Assembly: GCA_002559145.1 (NCBI GenBank)
Contig: NTXX01000005.1
Span: 1-64,000, forward strand
Length of the DNA: 64,000 nucleotides
Origin: Bacillus sp. AFS006103
Lineage (GTDB): Bacteria; Bacillota; Bacilli; Bacillales; Cytobacillaceae
Reading direction: 5' to 3'
In this document: one piece after another, positions 8,458 to 17,355 of the stretch
Numbering within the stretch: the stretch's first letter is position 1
How the letters are laid out: the number at the start of each line of letters is the position of its first letter
Program-made: the position numbers and the translations under genes
Notes under the pieces: model-generated
The model's database searches: none
Seen by the model: only the letters and a program-made list of their open reading frames with translations
Told to the model about the DNA's origin: nothing

Positions 8458-9156
8458 TTAAACGGATTTTGTTTTATCATTTGCAAAATTTGTTTTCTTT
8501 TTTAAGTGCGGAAGTCCGCCCTTCCAGAATTTAAATAGTTTTAATCCTGCTAGAATAGCATGCCCGATACGAAACTGAATAATACATGTGAGTCTTGTAT
8601 GAATAACCGCTGCTTGAAAGTGCGGGGTCACCGTTATTTTCGGCATTTCTTTAAGTTTTAAATAATGACTAATAAGCCCAATAACACTTCCTTTAAAAGC
8701 CCATATTGCACCCGTTATAGTTCCGGTGTGGGCTGCATCTCCTAATCCTATCATTGTTTCCCATTCGAAACCTTTCAAGGTTACCCTTCGAAGAAACATT
8801 CTGACAATCCGATGTAATCCAACCACATGATTTAATAATTTTTTTGCATTTGTAAAATAAGTATCAACATCATCGGTAGTAATTTTTTTTGCCTCTTCTT
8901 TTGTTGATTGCTCTGAAGAATCGCCCAATTTGGTGTTACTTTTTACAATCAGGCTTGGGGAATTATCATCCACTTTTATTAAGGGGACGTTAATCGTATA
9001 TTTAATTAATCCAAACCAAATCTTTAATTTTATTTTTAAATCATCATTATCATTATGATGATAATAATTGATAAGGATAGTTAATTTAGTAAAAAGAATG
9101 AGTATGAATAAGAGCGAGAGAATCGACAAAACGAGGAGCACCCAAAACAATTTCAA
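8458..9156 (-). CDS. ytfI: DUF2953 membrane-anchored protein YtfI
   Basis: A 232-residue protein with one N-terminal membrane segment (residues 3-24, FWVLLVLSILSLLFILILF) and a soluble domain that fits the DUF2953 family: WFGLIKYTINVPLI early, then a conserved core ending in ARLTCIIQFRIGHAILAGLKL-like sequence. The start is TTG 9156 with AAAGGGTG upstream. Function is unknown. It is co-transcribed with the germination gene ytfJ, so a sporulation role in the forespore is likely but only inferred. Confidence 0.88.
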   Translation of the reverse strand: MKLFWVLLVLSILSLLFILILFTKLTILINYYHHNDNDDLKIKLKIWFGLIKYTINVPLIKVDDNSPSLIVKSNTKLGDSSEQSTKEEAKKITTDDVDTYFTNAKKLLNHVVGLHRIVRMFLRRVTLKGFEWETMIGLGDAAHTGTITGAIWAFKGSVIGLISHYLKLKEMPKITVTPHFQAAVIHTRLTCIIQFRIGHAILAGLKLFKFWKGGLPHLKKKTNFANDKTKSV

Positions 9157-9174
9157 TCACACCCTTTCAGCGGG

Positions 9175-9204
9175 TAGTATTTGCTTTTATATAAAAAAAT
9201 AAAC
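9175..9204 (-). promoter_or_regulatory. Candidate SigF-type promoter for ytfIJ
   Basis: On the minus strand, GTTTA (9200-9204) and GCAAATACTA (9175-9184) are 15 bases apart. This resembles the SigF pattern GYWTA-N15/16-GGNRANANTW with one mismatch. It lies 18 bases before the TTG start and overlaps the yteJ terminator. ytfJ is forespore-expressed in B. subtilis, which fits. Confidence 0.5.
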
Positions 9205-9230
9205 CTACCAACAAATGTTGATAGGTTTAT
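9199..9230 (-). terminator. sppA-yteJ terminator
   Basis: The stem ATAAACCTA.CAAC/GTTG.TAGGTTTAT with loop AAAT starts 3 bases past the yteJ stop and is followed by a T-run on the minus strand. Confidence 0.85.
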
Positions 9231-9232
9231 CC

Positions 9233-9700
9233 TCACCGTTCTACATGAATGACAGTGGTGTCTGTGAAGAGATCATGCAAGCCCTGTTTTTTAGGTAAGA
9301 AGGCGACAATGATATATCCGACAATGATGGTTGCCGATATAAATCGACCAATCCATTCACGAAAGAGAATCGTTCCCCAAGTTAATTGGTCACTTTTTAA
9401 ATCAACTACCTTCAATCCAAATACCATTTTCCCAAGTGTTTGATTAAAATATTTTGTCATCAGGACGAAATATAAATAAAAAATTACCGCCGCTACAATT
9501 GAAGCCGGCGCAAACATATTAGCTTTAGCTAACGGGATATCCAAAATTCGAAATACCGGCTTGATTAGCAGCCGAACGATGCTCCCCACAACGACTAGAT
9601 CAAGCAGATAGGCCCAAAAGCGCATCCAGAAGCCTGCATAGCGAACCGTATAGTTCTCAGTTCTATCATGGTTGATTTCTTGGTACTCATTCATTTCCAT
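9233..9700 (-). CDS. yteJ: RDD family membrane protein YteJ
   Basis: A 155-residue integral membrane protein with the RDD signature: RYAGFWMRFWAYLLDLVVVG in the first membrane helix, then a second helix and a third near residue 130. GKMVFGLKVVD is the conserved cytoplasmic loop. It follows sppA by 12 bases and shares its transcript. In B. subtilis, YteJ and SppA act together in resistance to lantibiotics, with YteJ negatively affecting SppA activity. That role is inferred here from the conserved pairing. GGGGGAG precedes ATG 9700. Confidence 0.92.
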   Translation of the reverse strand: MEMNEYQEINHDRTENYTVRYAGFWMRFWAYLLDLVVVGSIVRLLIKPVFRILDIPLAKANMFAPASIVAAVIFYLYFVLMTKYFNQTLGKMVFGLKVVDLKSDQLTWGTILFREWIGRFISATIIVGYIIVAFLPKKQGLHDLFTDTTVIHVER

Positions 9701-9712
9701 TTGATCTCCCCC

Positions 9713-10723
9713 CTATTCTGCATACAGGTACATGAGATGCGGAGAATTGGGCTTAGAAAGAAACTTCATGAATCCAGCCATTTCAACGTTTTCACCCATT
9801 AATTTCTTTGCCTGCATCGAAAATAAAGAACCCAAACCGAGAGAATCTGAATAGCGAACAACCTGTGCCCCTGTTAACTTCTCCTGTTTTTTCATAAGAT
9901 TCACTACATCGTCTAGGTAACCGAAACCATCAATGAGATGCAAATCCTTCGCTTGTCGTCCATCGTACACACGGCCGTCAGCCATTTTTTTCACCTGATT
10001 GACTGGCAAGTTACGCCCCTCTGAAATCACTTTAACAAATCCTTGATACGAATTATTGATCATTGACTGCAATATTTGCCGTTCTTCTTCAGTCATTTTT
10101 CTTGTGGGGCTCATGATGTCCTTATGCTTGCCACTTTTTATCGTGACAAAATCGACACCATACTTATCAGCAAGACCTTCATAATTGATCCCTTCCATAA
10201 TCACTCCAAGACTACCTGTCATTGTCTCAGGACTGGCATAAATTCTTTTAGCAGCAGTTGAAATATAATATCCTCCTGACGCAGCCATTGAACCCATCGA
10301 GATATAAACAGGCTTTTTACTTTTCTTTTGAATTTCTGCTAGTTTATCATGGATTTCTGCGCTTTCAACCACGCCGCCCCCTGGAGAATTGACTTTAATG
10401 ATGATCCCTTTTACAGAATCATCCTCTTTGATGTAATTTAACTTTTTCATAAAATCCTGATGATTGTAGCCTGAACTTTGCAGAAAAGAACTGGTTTCCC
10501 CCGTGTCCTGAATGACACCATTAACATCGAGAATTACAATTTTTTTTAATTCGTTCCCTTCCTTCACCACCTCTTCTGTAAAAGGTTGGTCAGTAGCTGC
10601 CATAAAGTCAGTAAAATTGGTTTCAATACCTTTAAAAGCAAAAGATGATAAAAAATTTATCACCACAGATACAAAAAATAACGCTGCCGCAATCCCTAGT
10701 GCCGCCCAACGTTTTCCATTCAT
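9713..10723 (-). CDS. sppA: Signal peptide peptidase SppA
   Basis: A 336-residue membrane-anchored serine protease that cuts residual signal peptides and protects against some antimicrobial peptides. An N-terminal membrane segment lies at residues 7-30. The Ser-Lys dyad is visible as Ser149 in MGSMAASGGYY and Lys199 in TIKSGKHKD, the pattern of Bacillus SppA. VNSPGGGVVESAEI forms the oxyanion region. AAGGGGGA precedes ATG 10723. It is the first gene of the sppA-yteJ operon and is divergent from the NAD kinase gene. Confidence 0.96.
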   Translation of the reverse strand: MNGKRWAALGIAAALFFVSVVINFLSSFAFKGIETNFTDFMAATDQPFTEEVVKEGNELKKIVILDVNGVIQDTGETSSFLQSSGYNHQDFMKKLNYIKEDDSVKGIIIKVNSPGGGVVESAEIHDKLAEIQKKSKKPVYISMGSMAASGGYYISTAAKRIYASPETMTGSLGVIMEGINYEGLADKYGVDFVTIKSGKHKDIMSPTRKMTEEERQILQSMINNSYQGFVKVISEGRNLPVNQVKKMADGRVYDGRQAKDLHLIDGFGYLDDVVNLMKKQEKLTGAQVVRYSDSLGLGSLFSMQAKKLMGENVEMAGFMKFLSKPNSPHLMYLYAE

Positions 10724-10890
10724 ATATTCGTAAATCCCCCTTTTTCTTTTTGCTTAAAATTACATCCTCCTTTTATATTATTTCAATAAAATGCTAAACT
10801 AATTTCAGACTAACATTTTTTTACCAATGATTATTTTAAGATAGGTAAAAATGTTATAATTATATCAATACTTTACAGGGGGTACATAAA

Positions 10891-11694
10891 TTGGAAAACA
10901 GACGTAATATCTACTTCTATCACAAAAAAGATTCAGACATGCTTTTAAAAATGGCACCTCTTTTTGATATTGCTGATCGATATGGTTTTACGATTGTGAA
11001 AGATTACCGACACGCGAATATTATTGCCAGTGTTGGTGATGACGGCACATTTCTTCAAGCTGTCAGGAAAACTGGCTTCCGTGAGGATTGCCTTTACATG
11101 GGAATTTCAACTATGGATACCTTGAGTATGTATTGTGATTTCCGAATAAATGATACTTCAAAAATGATTGATGCCATTATTACAAATGAGAATTTAAAAG
11201 TCCGACGTTACCCGCTAATTGATGTATCCGTGGATGGGCAGGGTACATTTACTTGCTTAAACGAATTTAGCATCCGCTCTGCAATCATAAAGACACTTGT
11301 GGTCGATATCTTTATTAACCAGCTTCATTTAGAAACCTTCCGCGGGGATGGACTCATTGTAGCGACACCAACCGGAAGTACCGCCTATAATAAATCGGTA
11401 AAAGGATCAATAGTTGACCCGCTTCTTCCCTGCATGCAGGTTAGCGAGGTAGCATCCGTTAATACAAATCGTTACCGGACACTAGGTTCCTCCTTTATCG
11501 TTGGAAGTGATCGAACACTTACACTTAAAGTAATTTCCGAAGGCAATGATCATCCAACCATGGGGATGGATAATGAAGCATTATCCATTCGTCACGTGGA
11601 GACGATCAGCATTAAAATAAGTGATAAAAAGTTAAAAACACTCAAACTAAAAGACAACTCCTTCTGGGAAAAAGTAAAACGGACTTTTTTATAA
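10891..11694 (+). CDS. nadF: NAD kinase (second-type Bacillus paralogue)
   Basis: Phosphorylates NAD to NADP. The 267-residue protein has the diphosphate-binding motif SVGDDGTFLQA (GDDGT variant of GGDGT), the NE/S motif CLNEFSIRS, and the Gly-rich TPTGSTAYNKSVKG loop. The gene starts with TTG 10891 behind CAGGGGGT. Its position between sppA and the ytcI neighbourhood matches the YtdI (NadF2/PpnKB) paralogue of B. subtilis. It ends in a strong terminator. Confidence 0.93.
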   Translation: MENRRNIYFYHKKDSDMLLKMAPLFDIADRYGFTIVKDYRHANIIASVGDDGTFLQAVRKTGFREDCLYMGISTMDTLSMYCDFRINDTSKMIDAIITNENLKVRRYPLIDVSVDGQGTFTCLNEFSIRSAIIKTLVVDIFINQLHLETFRGDGLIVATPTGSTAYNKSVKGSIVDPLLPCMQVSEVASVNTNRYRTLGSSFIVGSDRTLTLKVISEGNDHPTMGMDNEALSIRHVETISIKISDKKLKTLKLKDNSFWEKVKRTFL

Positions 11695-11722
11695 GAAAAC
11701 AGAAGGATCTTCACTACATAGG

Positions 11723-11757
11723 AAAACCTTATCCATCGAAGCGGATAAGGTTTTTTT
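11723..11757 (+). terminator. NAD kinase gene terminator
   Basis: The 12-base stem AAAACCTTATCC/GGATAAGGTTTT is followed by eight T. It may also serve rarD from the other side. Confidence 0.93.
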
Positions 11758-11759
11758 TA

Positions 11760-12692
11760 TTATATGCTAGTGCTTTTTTCTTTCCGAAAATTGAACAACT
11801 GTGGTGATAATAGCTTTGTTTTTGATAATGAATAAATGACTAAAGCTGACCAAATAAACATGAACGATAGAAGTTGTATTTTTGAAAAATGTTCATCATA
11901 AACAAATACCCCAAGCAGCAGGGTTAATGTAGGTGCAATATATTGCAGGAACCCTAATAAAGATAGGGGGATTTTTTTTGCTCCCTTTGCAAAATATAGA
12001 AGAGGTACTGCTGTTGCGGCTCCTGCACCGATTAATAGCAGATCGGTTTGGACTCCATCAGATAAAAAAGAGTGAGAGCCATTAAAAAATAAGTAACCGA
12101 TATAAATAGCTGCAACAGGTGTAACCACAAGGGTTTCTAAAGTTAATCCAACTTCCGAATCCACATTTATCAATTTTTTCGCCAGACCGTACAATCCAAA
12201 AGAAAGCGCCAAGGCGATGGCAATCCATGGAAACTGTCCATGGGAAATGGAGATTATCAACACGCCTATTGCTGCTAAGATGAATGAGATGTATTGATAT
12301 ACAGTTAATTTTTCTTTAAGAACAATCATTCCTAATAATATACTTATTAAAGGATTAATATAGTAACCAAGACTTGCTTCAATCATATGACCACTATTAA
12401 CCGCCCAGATATAAATGAACCAATTCACACTAATTAGTAAAGATGCAATCGTCAAGGCGTACATTTGTTTTTTATTTTTAGCAAAACCTTTAACCGTTTG
12501 GAGAAATAATCCCCATTTTCTTGTGAGGAGAAGTATGATAACCATAAAAATAAACGACCACAACACACGACTTGCTAAAATTTCCTTGGCATTAACATGG
12601 TCCAAAAGTTTCCAATATATCGGCAATAATCCCCATAACAAATATGAAAAGCCGGCATAAATGGCTCCTTTTTGTGTTTCTGTCTTTTTCAT
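11760..12692 (-). CDS. rarD: EamA family transporter RarD
   Basis: A 310-residue membrane protein with ten predicted helices in two EamA repeats (about 8-145 and 155-295). The N-terminus GAIYAGFSYLLWGLLPIYWK and the LASRVLWSF segment are typical of the RarD subfamily of drug/metabolite exporters. The substrate is not known. The start at ATG 12692 has a modest site (GGGAGA). The gene replaces the amidohydrolase gene I recall in this position in B. subtilis, so it is probably a lineage-specific insertion. Confidence 0.9.
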   Translation of the reverse strand: MKKTETQKGAIYAGFSYLLWGLLPIYWKLLDHVNAKEILASRVLWSFIFMVIILLLTRKWGLFLQTVKGFAKNKKQMYALTIASLLISVNWFIYIWAVNSGHMIEASLGYYINPLISILLGMIVLKEKLTVYQYISFILAAIGVLIISISHGQFPWIAIALALSFGLYGLAKKLINVDSEVGLTLETLVVTPVAAIYIGYLFFNGSHSFLSDGVQTDLLLIGAGAATAVPLLYFAKGAKKIPLSLLGFLQYIAPTLTLLLGVFVYDEHFSKIQLLSFMFIWSALVIYSLSKTKLLSPQLFNFRKEKSTSI

Positions 12693-12786
12693 ATGTCTCC
12701 CGAGCCCCTATTCTTTCTAGTTTCGAAATAATGTCTATTATACCTCGAAACTTTAACTTAAGGGGATTTTTTTGTTGTCAAAAAAA

Positions 12787-12808
12787 CAAGCGGTATTCCA
12801 ACTGCTTT
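12787..12808 (-). terminator. Probable ytcI terminator
   Basis: The imperfect stem AAGCGGT/ACTGCTT is followed by seven T on the minus strand, 15 bases past the ytcI stop. Confidence 0.6.
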
Positions 12809-12822
12809 CTTTCAATATCAAA

Positions 12823-14409
12823 TTAAACTTGTTTTGCCGCCTCTAGTTCCCTGTTTCGTAATTCGATTCGACGGATTTTACCTGAGGTTGTTTTTGGCAG
12901 ATCAGATAAATATTCGATCTTTCTTGGGTACTTATATGGTGCTGTAAGTGTTTTTACATGCTCCTGTAATTGTTTTGTTAATTCTGGATTTGTTGAATCA
13001 ACATCTTCTCTTAAGACAACAAATGCTTTGACAATAAAGCCGCGGATTTCATCCGGACTTGCGACGACAGCGCATTCCTTTACGAATGGATGTTTAACAA
13101 GCGCATCCTCGACTTCAAAAGGTCCAATCGTATAGCCAGAACTAATGATAATATCATCCCCGCGGCCTTCAAACCAGAAATAGCCTTCTTCATCCATTTT
13201 CGCCTTATCACCCGTTATATAATAGTCTCCGCGGAATTGCATGGCTGTTCTTTCAGGGTCTTTGTAATAATTTTTAAATAACGCAGGAGTTTCTACATGG
13301 ACAGCAATATCGCCCACTTCACCGACCTCACATACTAGACCAACTTCGTTAATAATTTCTACTCTATTACCCGGTGTTGGTTTGCCCATGGATCCAGACT
13401 TCAATTCCATCCCTTTTGTAACCCCAACCAGCAAGGTATTTTCAGTTTGTCCATAACCGTCACGGACATCAATATTAAAATGCTTTCTAAAGGTATCAAT
13501 CACTTCTCTATTTAAAGGTTCACCTGCTGAGACCGCACTATGAAGATTTGGCAATTGATAATCAGCTAAATGATCAACCTTCGCCATCAATCGATATTCG
13601 GTCGGTGTACAGCAAAGGACATTCACATCATATTTTTGAAGGAGACTCAAATATTTTTTTGGATCAAATTTACCATTATAGACTAAGCCTGTCCCCCCTG
13701 AGCCTAGCACAGATAAAAACGGACTCCAAATCCATTTTTGCCAGCCAGGACCTGCAGTTGCCCAGACCGTATCACCATCTTCAATACAAAGCCACTTCGC
13801 GGCCGCTGTTTTTAAATGAGCGTATGCCCAGCCATGCGTATGAACAACCCCTTTCGGATTCCCCGTTGTGCCAGATGTATAAGATAAAAAGGCCATATCG
13901 TCTCTAAGCGTATCTGCCAGAACTAATTCATCAGATGCAGTTGCCATCTCTTCGTCCAAATGAATCCAGCCTTCTTCAGAAGCTCCAATTGTAAATTTAA
14001 CTAACGGTTGTGATGGGGTGATATGTTCAAATTGATCGACGTATGGAAAATAACTAATGATTCCTTTTACATCACCGTGTGTAATCCGGTACCGCAGATC
14101 TTTTTCCTTTAACATTTCAGAGCTTGGAATGACAACCATTCCTGCTTTTAATGCGGCTAAATAAACAACGTATGCTTCAATTAGACGCGGCATGATAACA
14201 AGAACTACATCTCCCTTGTTTAAACCTTTCTTGGCAAAAACGTTCCCTGCTTGGTTGACCTTTTTCATTAATTGCTCATATGTAACCTGCTTAGTGTCTC
14301 CTTCCTCATTTTCCCACTTCAATGCAACTCTGCTCGGATCTTTTGCAAAACACTCCATTTCAGATACGAGATTATACTTTTCTGGCGCAATTAATTCTTC
14401 TCTCTTCAT
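12823..14409 (-). CDS. ytcI: AMP-forming acyl-CoA synthetase YtcI
   Basis: A 528-residue ANL-superfamily enzyme that activates an acid with ATP and joins it to CoA. The P-loop YTSGTTGNPKGVVHTHG, the adenine motif DGYGQTEN, the hinge FEGRGDDIIISSGY, and the catalytic lysine in LPKTTSGKIRR are all intact. The pattern fits medium-chain or short-chain acyl-CoA ligases; the actual acid is unknown. GGGGGAG precedes ATG 14409. It is related to AcsA at 29396 but clearly a separate paralogue. Confidence 0.92.
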   Translation of the reverse strand: MKREELIAPEKYNLVSEMECFAKDPSRVALKWENEEGDTKQVTYEQLMKKVNQAGNVFAKKGLNKGDVVLVIMPRLIEAYVVYLAALKAGMVVIPSSEMLKEKDLRYRITHGDVKGIISYFPYVDQFEHITPSQPLVKFTIGASEEGWIHLDEEMATASDELVLADTLRDDMAFLSYTSGTTGNPKGVVHTHGWAYAHLKTAAAKWLCIEDGDTVWATAGPGWQKWIWSPFLSVLGSGGTGLVYNGKFDPKKYLSLLQKYDVNVLCCTPTEYRLMAKVDHLADYQLPNLHSAVSAGEPLNREVIDTFRKHFNIDVRDGYGQTENTLLVGVTKGMELKSGSMGKPTPGNRVEIINEVGLVCEVGEVGDIAVHVETPALFKNYYKDPERTAMQFRGDYYITGDKAKMDEEGYFWFEGRGDDIIISSGYTIGPFEVEDALVKHPFVKECAVVASPDEIRGFIVKAFVVLREDVDSTNPELTKQLQEHVKTLTAPYKYPRKIEYLSDLPKTTSGKIRRIELRNRELEAAKQV

Positions 14410-14522
14410 ACGTCTCCCCCTTAATTTATAAAATGTTTATCCTACAAATATTATTATAATTAATTATTTAAAAATTTAAAATTATTATTTATTTAATGAT
14501 AGTTTTCATTACCTAGAACATG

Positions 14523-14556
14523 AAAAAGAGAGCGGAGGGAAACCCTCACGCTCTCT
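14523..14556 (-). terminator. sspA terminator
   Basis: The strong stem AGAGAGCG-GAGGG/CCCTC-CGCTCTCT, with one bulge, is followed by a T-run on the minus strand. Confidence 0.93.
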
Positions 14557-14580
14557 GTAGCCATTGTATTTATTTTTTTA

Positions 14581-14787
14581 TTAACGAGAGAATCCGCCGC
14601 CTAATTGTGATTCAGCCATTGCTACTAGACGCTTTGTGATTTCACCACCAACAGAACCGTTAGCACGTGAAGTAGTGTCAGCACCAAGATTTACACCAAA
14701 TTCTGAAGCAATTTCATATTTCATTTGGCTTAGAGCTTGTTCAACACCAGGAACTAATAATTGATTTGAGTTGTTGTTGCTTGCCAT
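14581..14787 (-). CDS. sspA: Alpha/beta-type small acid-soluble spore protein
   Basis: A 68-residue SASP that coats spore DNA and protects it from UV and heat, and is digested at germination. The GPR protease site EIASEFGV is at residues 25-32. The DNA-binding C-terminal half [21 protein letters not shown] is standard. AAGGAGGTGAT precedes ATG 14787, and a SigG-type promoter lies just upstream. The paralogue name (sspA) is assigned from its position next to thiI and could be another ssp letter. Confidence 0.95.
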   Translation of the reverse strand: MASNNNSNQLLVPGVEQALSQMKYEIASEFGVNLGADTTSRANGSVGGEITKRLVAMAESQLGGGFSR

Positions 14788-14810
14788 GTGATATCACCTC
14801 CTTGTGAGTA

Positions 14811-14840
14811 TAGAATGTGTAGAACTTAAAAACTTCATTC
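14811..14840 (-). promoter_or_regulatory. SigG-type promoter for sspA
   Basis: On the minus strand GAATGAA (14834-14840) and CATTCTA (14811-14817) are 16 bases apart, matching the forespore SigG pattern GNATRNA-N16-CATNNTA. The predicted start lies immediately before the ribosome site, as in other ssp genes. Confidence 0.75.
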
Positions 14841-14887
14841 TATATTCCAACTGGTAATTGTTCACAAAATGTTCGAATTTTACCTTT

Positions 14888-16093
14888 TTAAAACAATTCA
14901 CTAAATTCTGAGAGCTGTTTATTATCTGGTTTAATAACAAGGGTCTCAGTCTCTTGCACCGCTTCATGGATGAGCGGGTCAAAATCAAAGAAACTTTCGT
15001 AATGCTGAACCTTTTCCCTTTTCGGCTTTGTTTTTGGAGATGCCGGGACGAAGATGGTACAGCAATCCTCAAACGGCCTGTTCGAAATTTCAAGTGTATC
15101 AATTTCATGTGCGATTCTAATAATATCTGTCTTGTCCATCGTAATCAATGGCCGCAAAATAGGTGTATTCGTTACCTCATTGATTGCAAACATACTTTCT
15201 AAAGTCTGACTTGCAACCTGTCCAACACTTTCACCGGTAATAATCGCCAGACCCTCTTGTTTTTTCCGAATTTCGTCTGTAATTCGAAGCATCATTCTTC
15301 GTGTAGATGTCATCGAATAGTTTTCAGGTATTTGCTCAGCTATTGTTTGTTGAATATCTGTAAACGGGACAATGTGCAAAGTCATCGATCCGTAAATTTC
15401 AGCGAGTTTTTTTGTAAGGTCAATCACCTTTTCTTTTGATCTTTCACTAGTAAAAGGTGGACTAAAAAAATGAACGGCTTCAATTTCTAATCCCCTTTTC
15501 ATGGCCATATAGCCGGCAACTGGGCTGTCAATCCCTCCTGAAAGCATAAGCATCGCTTTACCTCCAGAACCAACCGGAAGTCCGCCTGCACCTTGGATGG
15601 TTTCGCATGATAGGTAAATGGCTTCCTTTCTCACTTCTATCCGCAAATTAATATCTGGATTTTTCACCTTTACTTTCATTCCTGGGATATTCTTCAGTAA
15701 ATGACCGCCAATGGTATGATTAATTCCGTCCGTATCCAACTCAAATGTTTTATCAGATCTTTTAGGAGTAATTTTGAAGGTTTGACCCTCCTTAAATAAA
15801 GAGCGCACTATTTCTAGCGAGGACTGTTTTAATACCTCTATATCTCTTTTCACTTTTATAGCCGGGCTAAAAGATTGGATTCCAAAAATACTCTTTAATT
15901 CCCCAATCACTTCTTCACAATTTTCACCATTTAATAAAACATACATCCGGTCACGGTTTGCTTCAACTTTAATGTTTGGAAAAGGGGCGAGAGCGATTCT
16001 GACACTTTTTCTTAACTTTTCAACGAATTGATTGCGATTTCTCCCCTTTGTCGATATTTCACCATAGCGTATAAGTATTCGTTCATATTTCAT
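14888..16093 (-). CDS. thiI: tRNA 4-thiouridine synthetase ThiI
   Basis: Adenylates U8 of tRNA and accepts sulfur to make 4-thiouridine, which acts as a UV sensor. The 401-residue protein has an N-terminal ferredoxin-like plus THUMP region (about 1-165) and the PP-loop LSGGIDSPVAGYM near residue 180. It ends without the rhodanese domain of the E. coli enzyme, as in other bacilli, where the partner cysteine desulfurase supplies sulfur directly. The start codon follows the desulfurase stop immediately (TAAATG), so the two are translationally linked. AAGGAAGG is the ribosome site. Confidence 0.96.
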   Translation of the reverse strand: MKYERILIRYGEISTKGRNRNQFVEKLRKSVRIALAPFPNIKVEANRDRMYVLLNGENCEEVIGELKSIFGIQSFSPAIKVKRDIEVLKQSSLEIVRSLFKEGQTFKITPKRSDKTFELDTDGINHTIGGHLLKNIPGMKVKVKNPDINLRIEVRKEAIYLSCETIQGAGGLPVGSGGKAMLMLSGGIDSPVAGYMAMKRGLEIEAVHFFSPPFTSERSKEKVIDLTKKLAEIYGSMTLHIVPFTDIQQTIAEQIPENYSMTSTRRMMLRITDEIRKKQEGLAIITGESVGQVASQTLESMFAINEVTNTPILRPLITMDKTDIIRIAHEIDTLEISNRPFEDCCTIFVPASPKTKPKREKVQHYESFFDFDPLIHEAVQETETLVIKPDNKQLSEFSELF

Positions 16094-17236
16094 TTATTTC
16101 ATAACCTTCCTTAATTGGGTTGCAGATTCTCTAAATGCAGCTAACACTGTATTTGCCTCTTCCATACTATTTTCAAATGAGAGGCTGACTCTGATGGCAC
16201 TTTCAGCTAATGTTACAGAAACACCCATTTCGAGTAGTGTCTTACTTGGTGATTTCTTTTTTGAGGAACAGGCACTTGTGGTTGAAACATAAATACCCTT
16301 TTGCTCCAGTGAATGGATAAATACTTCTGATTTTATTCCTTTTAATGAAAAATTTAAAATATGAGGTGCAGAATTTTCAATCGGTGTGTGAATTTGAACA
16401 CCATCTATTTCAGTTAATCCCTTCCGAAGCATGCTCCGGATATTTTCCATACGTTCTAACCCTATTTCAGCTTTCGTTAATGTCATCCTAAGTGCCTTCG
16501 CCATTGCGACTGCACCTGCCACATTTTCTGTACCACTTCGAATCTTCCGTTCCTGATTGCCGCCCGAAAATAACGGAGCAAGCCTTACACCTTCCCGGAT
16601 AAATAAGGCACCCGTGCCTTTTAAGCCATGAAATTTATGGCCGGAAATCGAACAAAGATCAATTCTGTATTTATTTAGAGGCAAGGGAATCTTTCCGATG
16701 CCTTGGACGGCATCGACATGAAATAAAATGGTTGGATATTTTTTTAATAGGTCACCAATTTCATTAATTGGCTGAATCGTCCCTACTTCATTATTCACCA
16801 GCATAATCGAAATTAATATCGTTTCTTTTCGAATCGATCTTTCAAGATCAGCGACACTAATTCTTCCAAATTCATCAACAGGCAAGTAGGTTATCTCGAA
16901 GCCCTCTTGTTCAAGTTGTTCCATCGCAGATTTAACGGACGGATGCTCCACACTTGATGTAATCAGGTGCCGTCCTTTATTTTTATGCAATAAGGCAGAT
17001 CCTTTTATAGCTAAATTATTACCTTCCGTGCCCCCGGACGTAAAATATATCTCAGATGGTTTCACAGTTAAGAGCTTGCTCACTTGATCCCTCGCCTGGG
17101 ATAGAAGCTTCTCAGCCTGTCCTCCCATACCATGTAGTGAGGAAGGGTTCCCATAATATTCACTAGAAACCGTAACAAATGAATCTAAAACCTCTTTAAA
17201 CGGTTTTGTTGTTGCACTATTATCAAAATAAATCAT
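16094..17236 (-). CDS. nifZ: Cysteine desulfurase dedicated to ThiI (NifZ/IscS type)
   Basis: A 380-residue class V PLP enzyme that takes sulfur from cysteine as a persulfide. The PLP lysine is K201 in SISGHKFHGLKG, and the active-site Cys323 lies in STTSACSSKKK. In B. subtilis the neighbouring homologue is devoted to tRNA thiolation through ThiI; the directly abutting genes here support the same. ATG 17236 follows GGAGGAGAAAAA; an upstream in-frame start is rejected since family members begin MIYFDNSATT. ezrA lies upstream on the same strand, separated by a terminator. Confidence 0.95.
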   Translation of the reverse strand: MIYFDNSATTKPFKEVLDSFVTVSSEYYGNPSSLHGMGGQAEKLLSQARDQVSKLLTVKPSEIYFTSGGTEGNNLAIKGSALLHKNKGRHLITSSVEHPSVKSAMEQLEQEGFEITYLPVDEFGRISVADLERSIRKETILISIMLVNNEVGTIQPINEIGDLLKKYPTILFHVDAVQGIGKIPLPLNKYRIDLCSISGHKFHGLKGTGALFIREGVRLAPLFSGGNQERKIRSGTENVAGAVAMAKALRMTLTKAEIGLERMENIRSMLRKGLTEIDGVQIHTPIENSAPHILNFSLKGIKSEVFIHSLEQKGIYVSTTSACSSKKKSPSKTLLEMGVSVTLAESAIRVSLSFENSMEEANTVLAAFRESATQLRKVMK

Positions 17237-17311
17237 TTTTTCTCCTCCGAACTTCCGAACCAGTCCACTTACAAAACTAAATCTTATCATAATCCATAAA
17301 AAAAGAATAAC

Positions 17312-17349
17312 AAAAAACCGATTTAGCCAAATGGCAAAGATCGGTTTTT
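17312..17349 (-). terminator. ezrA terminator
   Basis: The stem AAAAACCGAT/ATCGGTTTTT with an inner GCC/GGC pairing sits 6 bases past the ezrA stop. Confidence 0.85.
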
Positions 17350-17355
17350 AATTAT

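Noticed and set aside
14794..15108. Open frame overlapping the 3' part of thiI and the sspA promoter
   Set aside because: Lies in another frame of thiI and lacks a start signal; the thiI PP-loop frame is clearly the real one.
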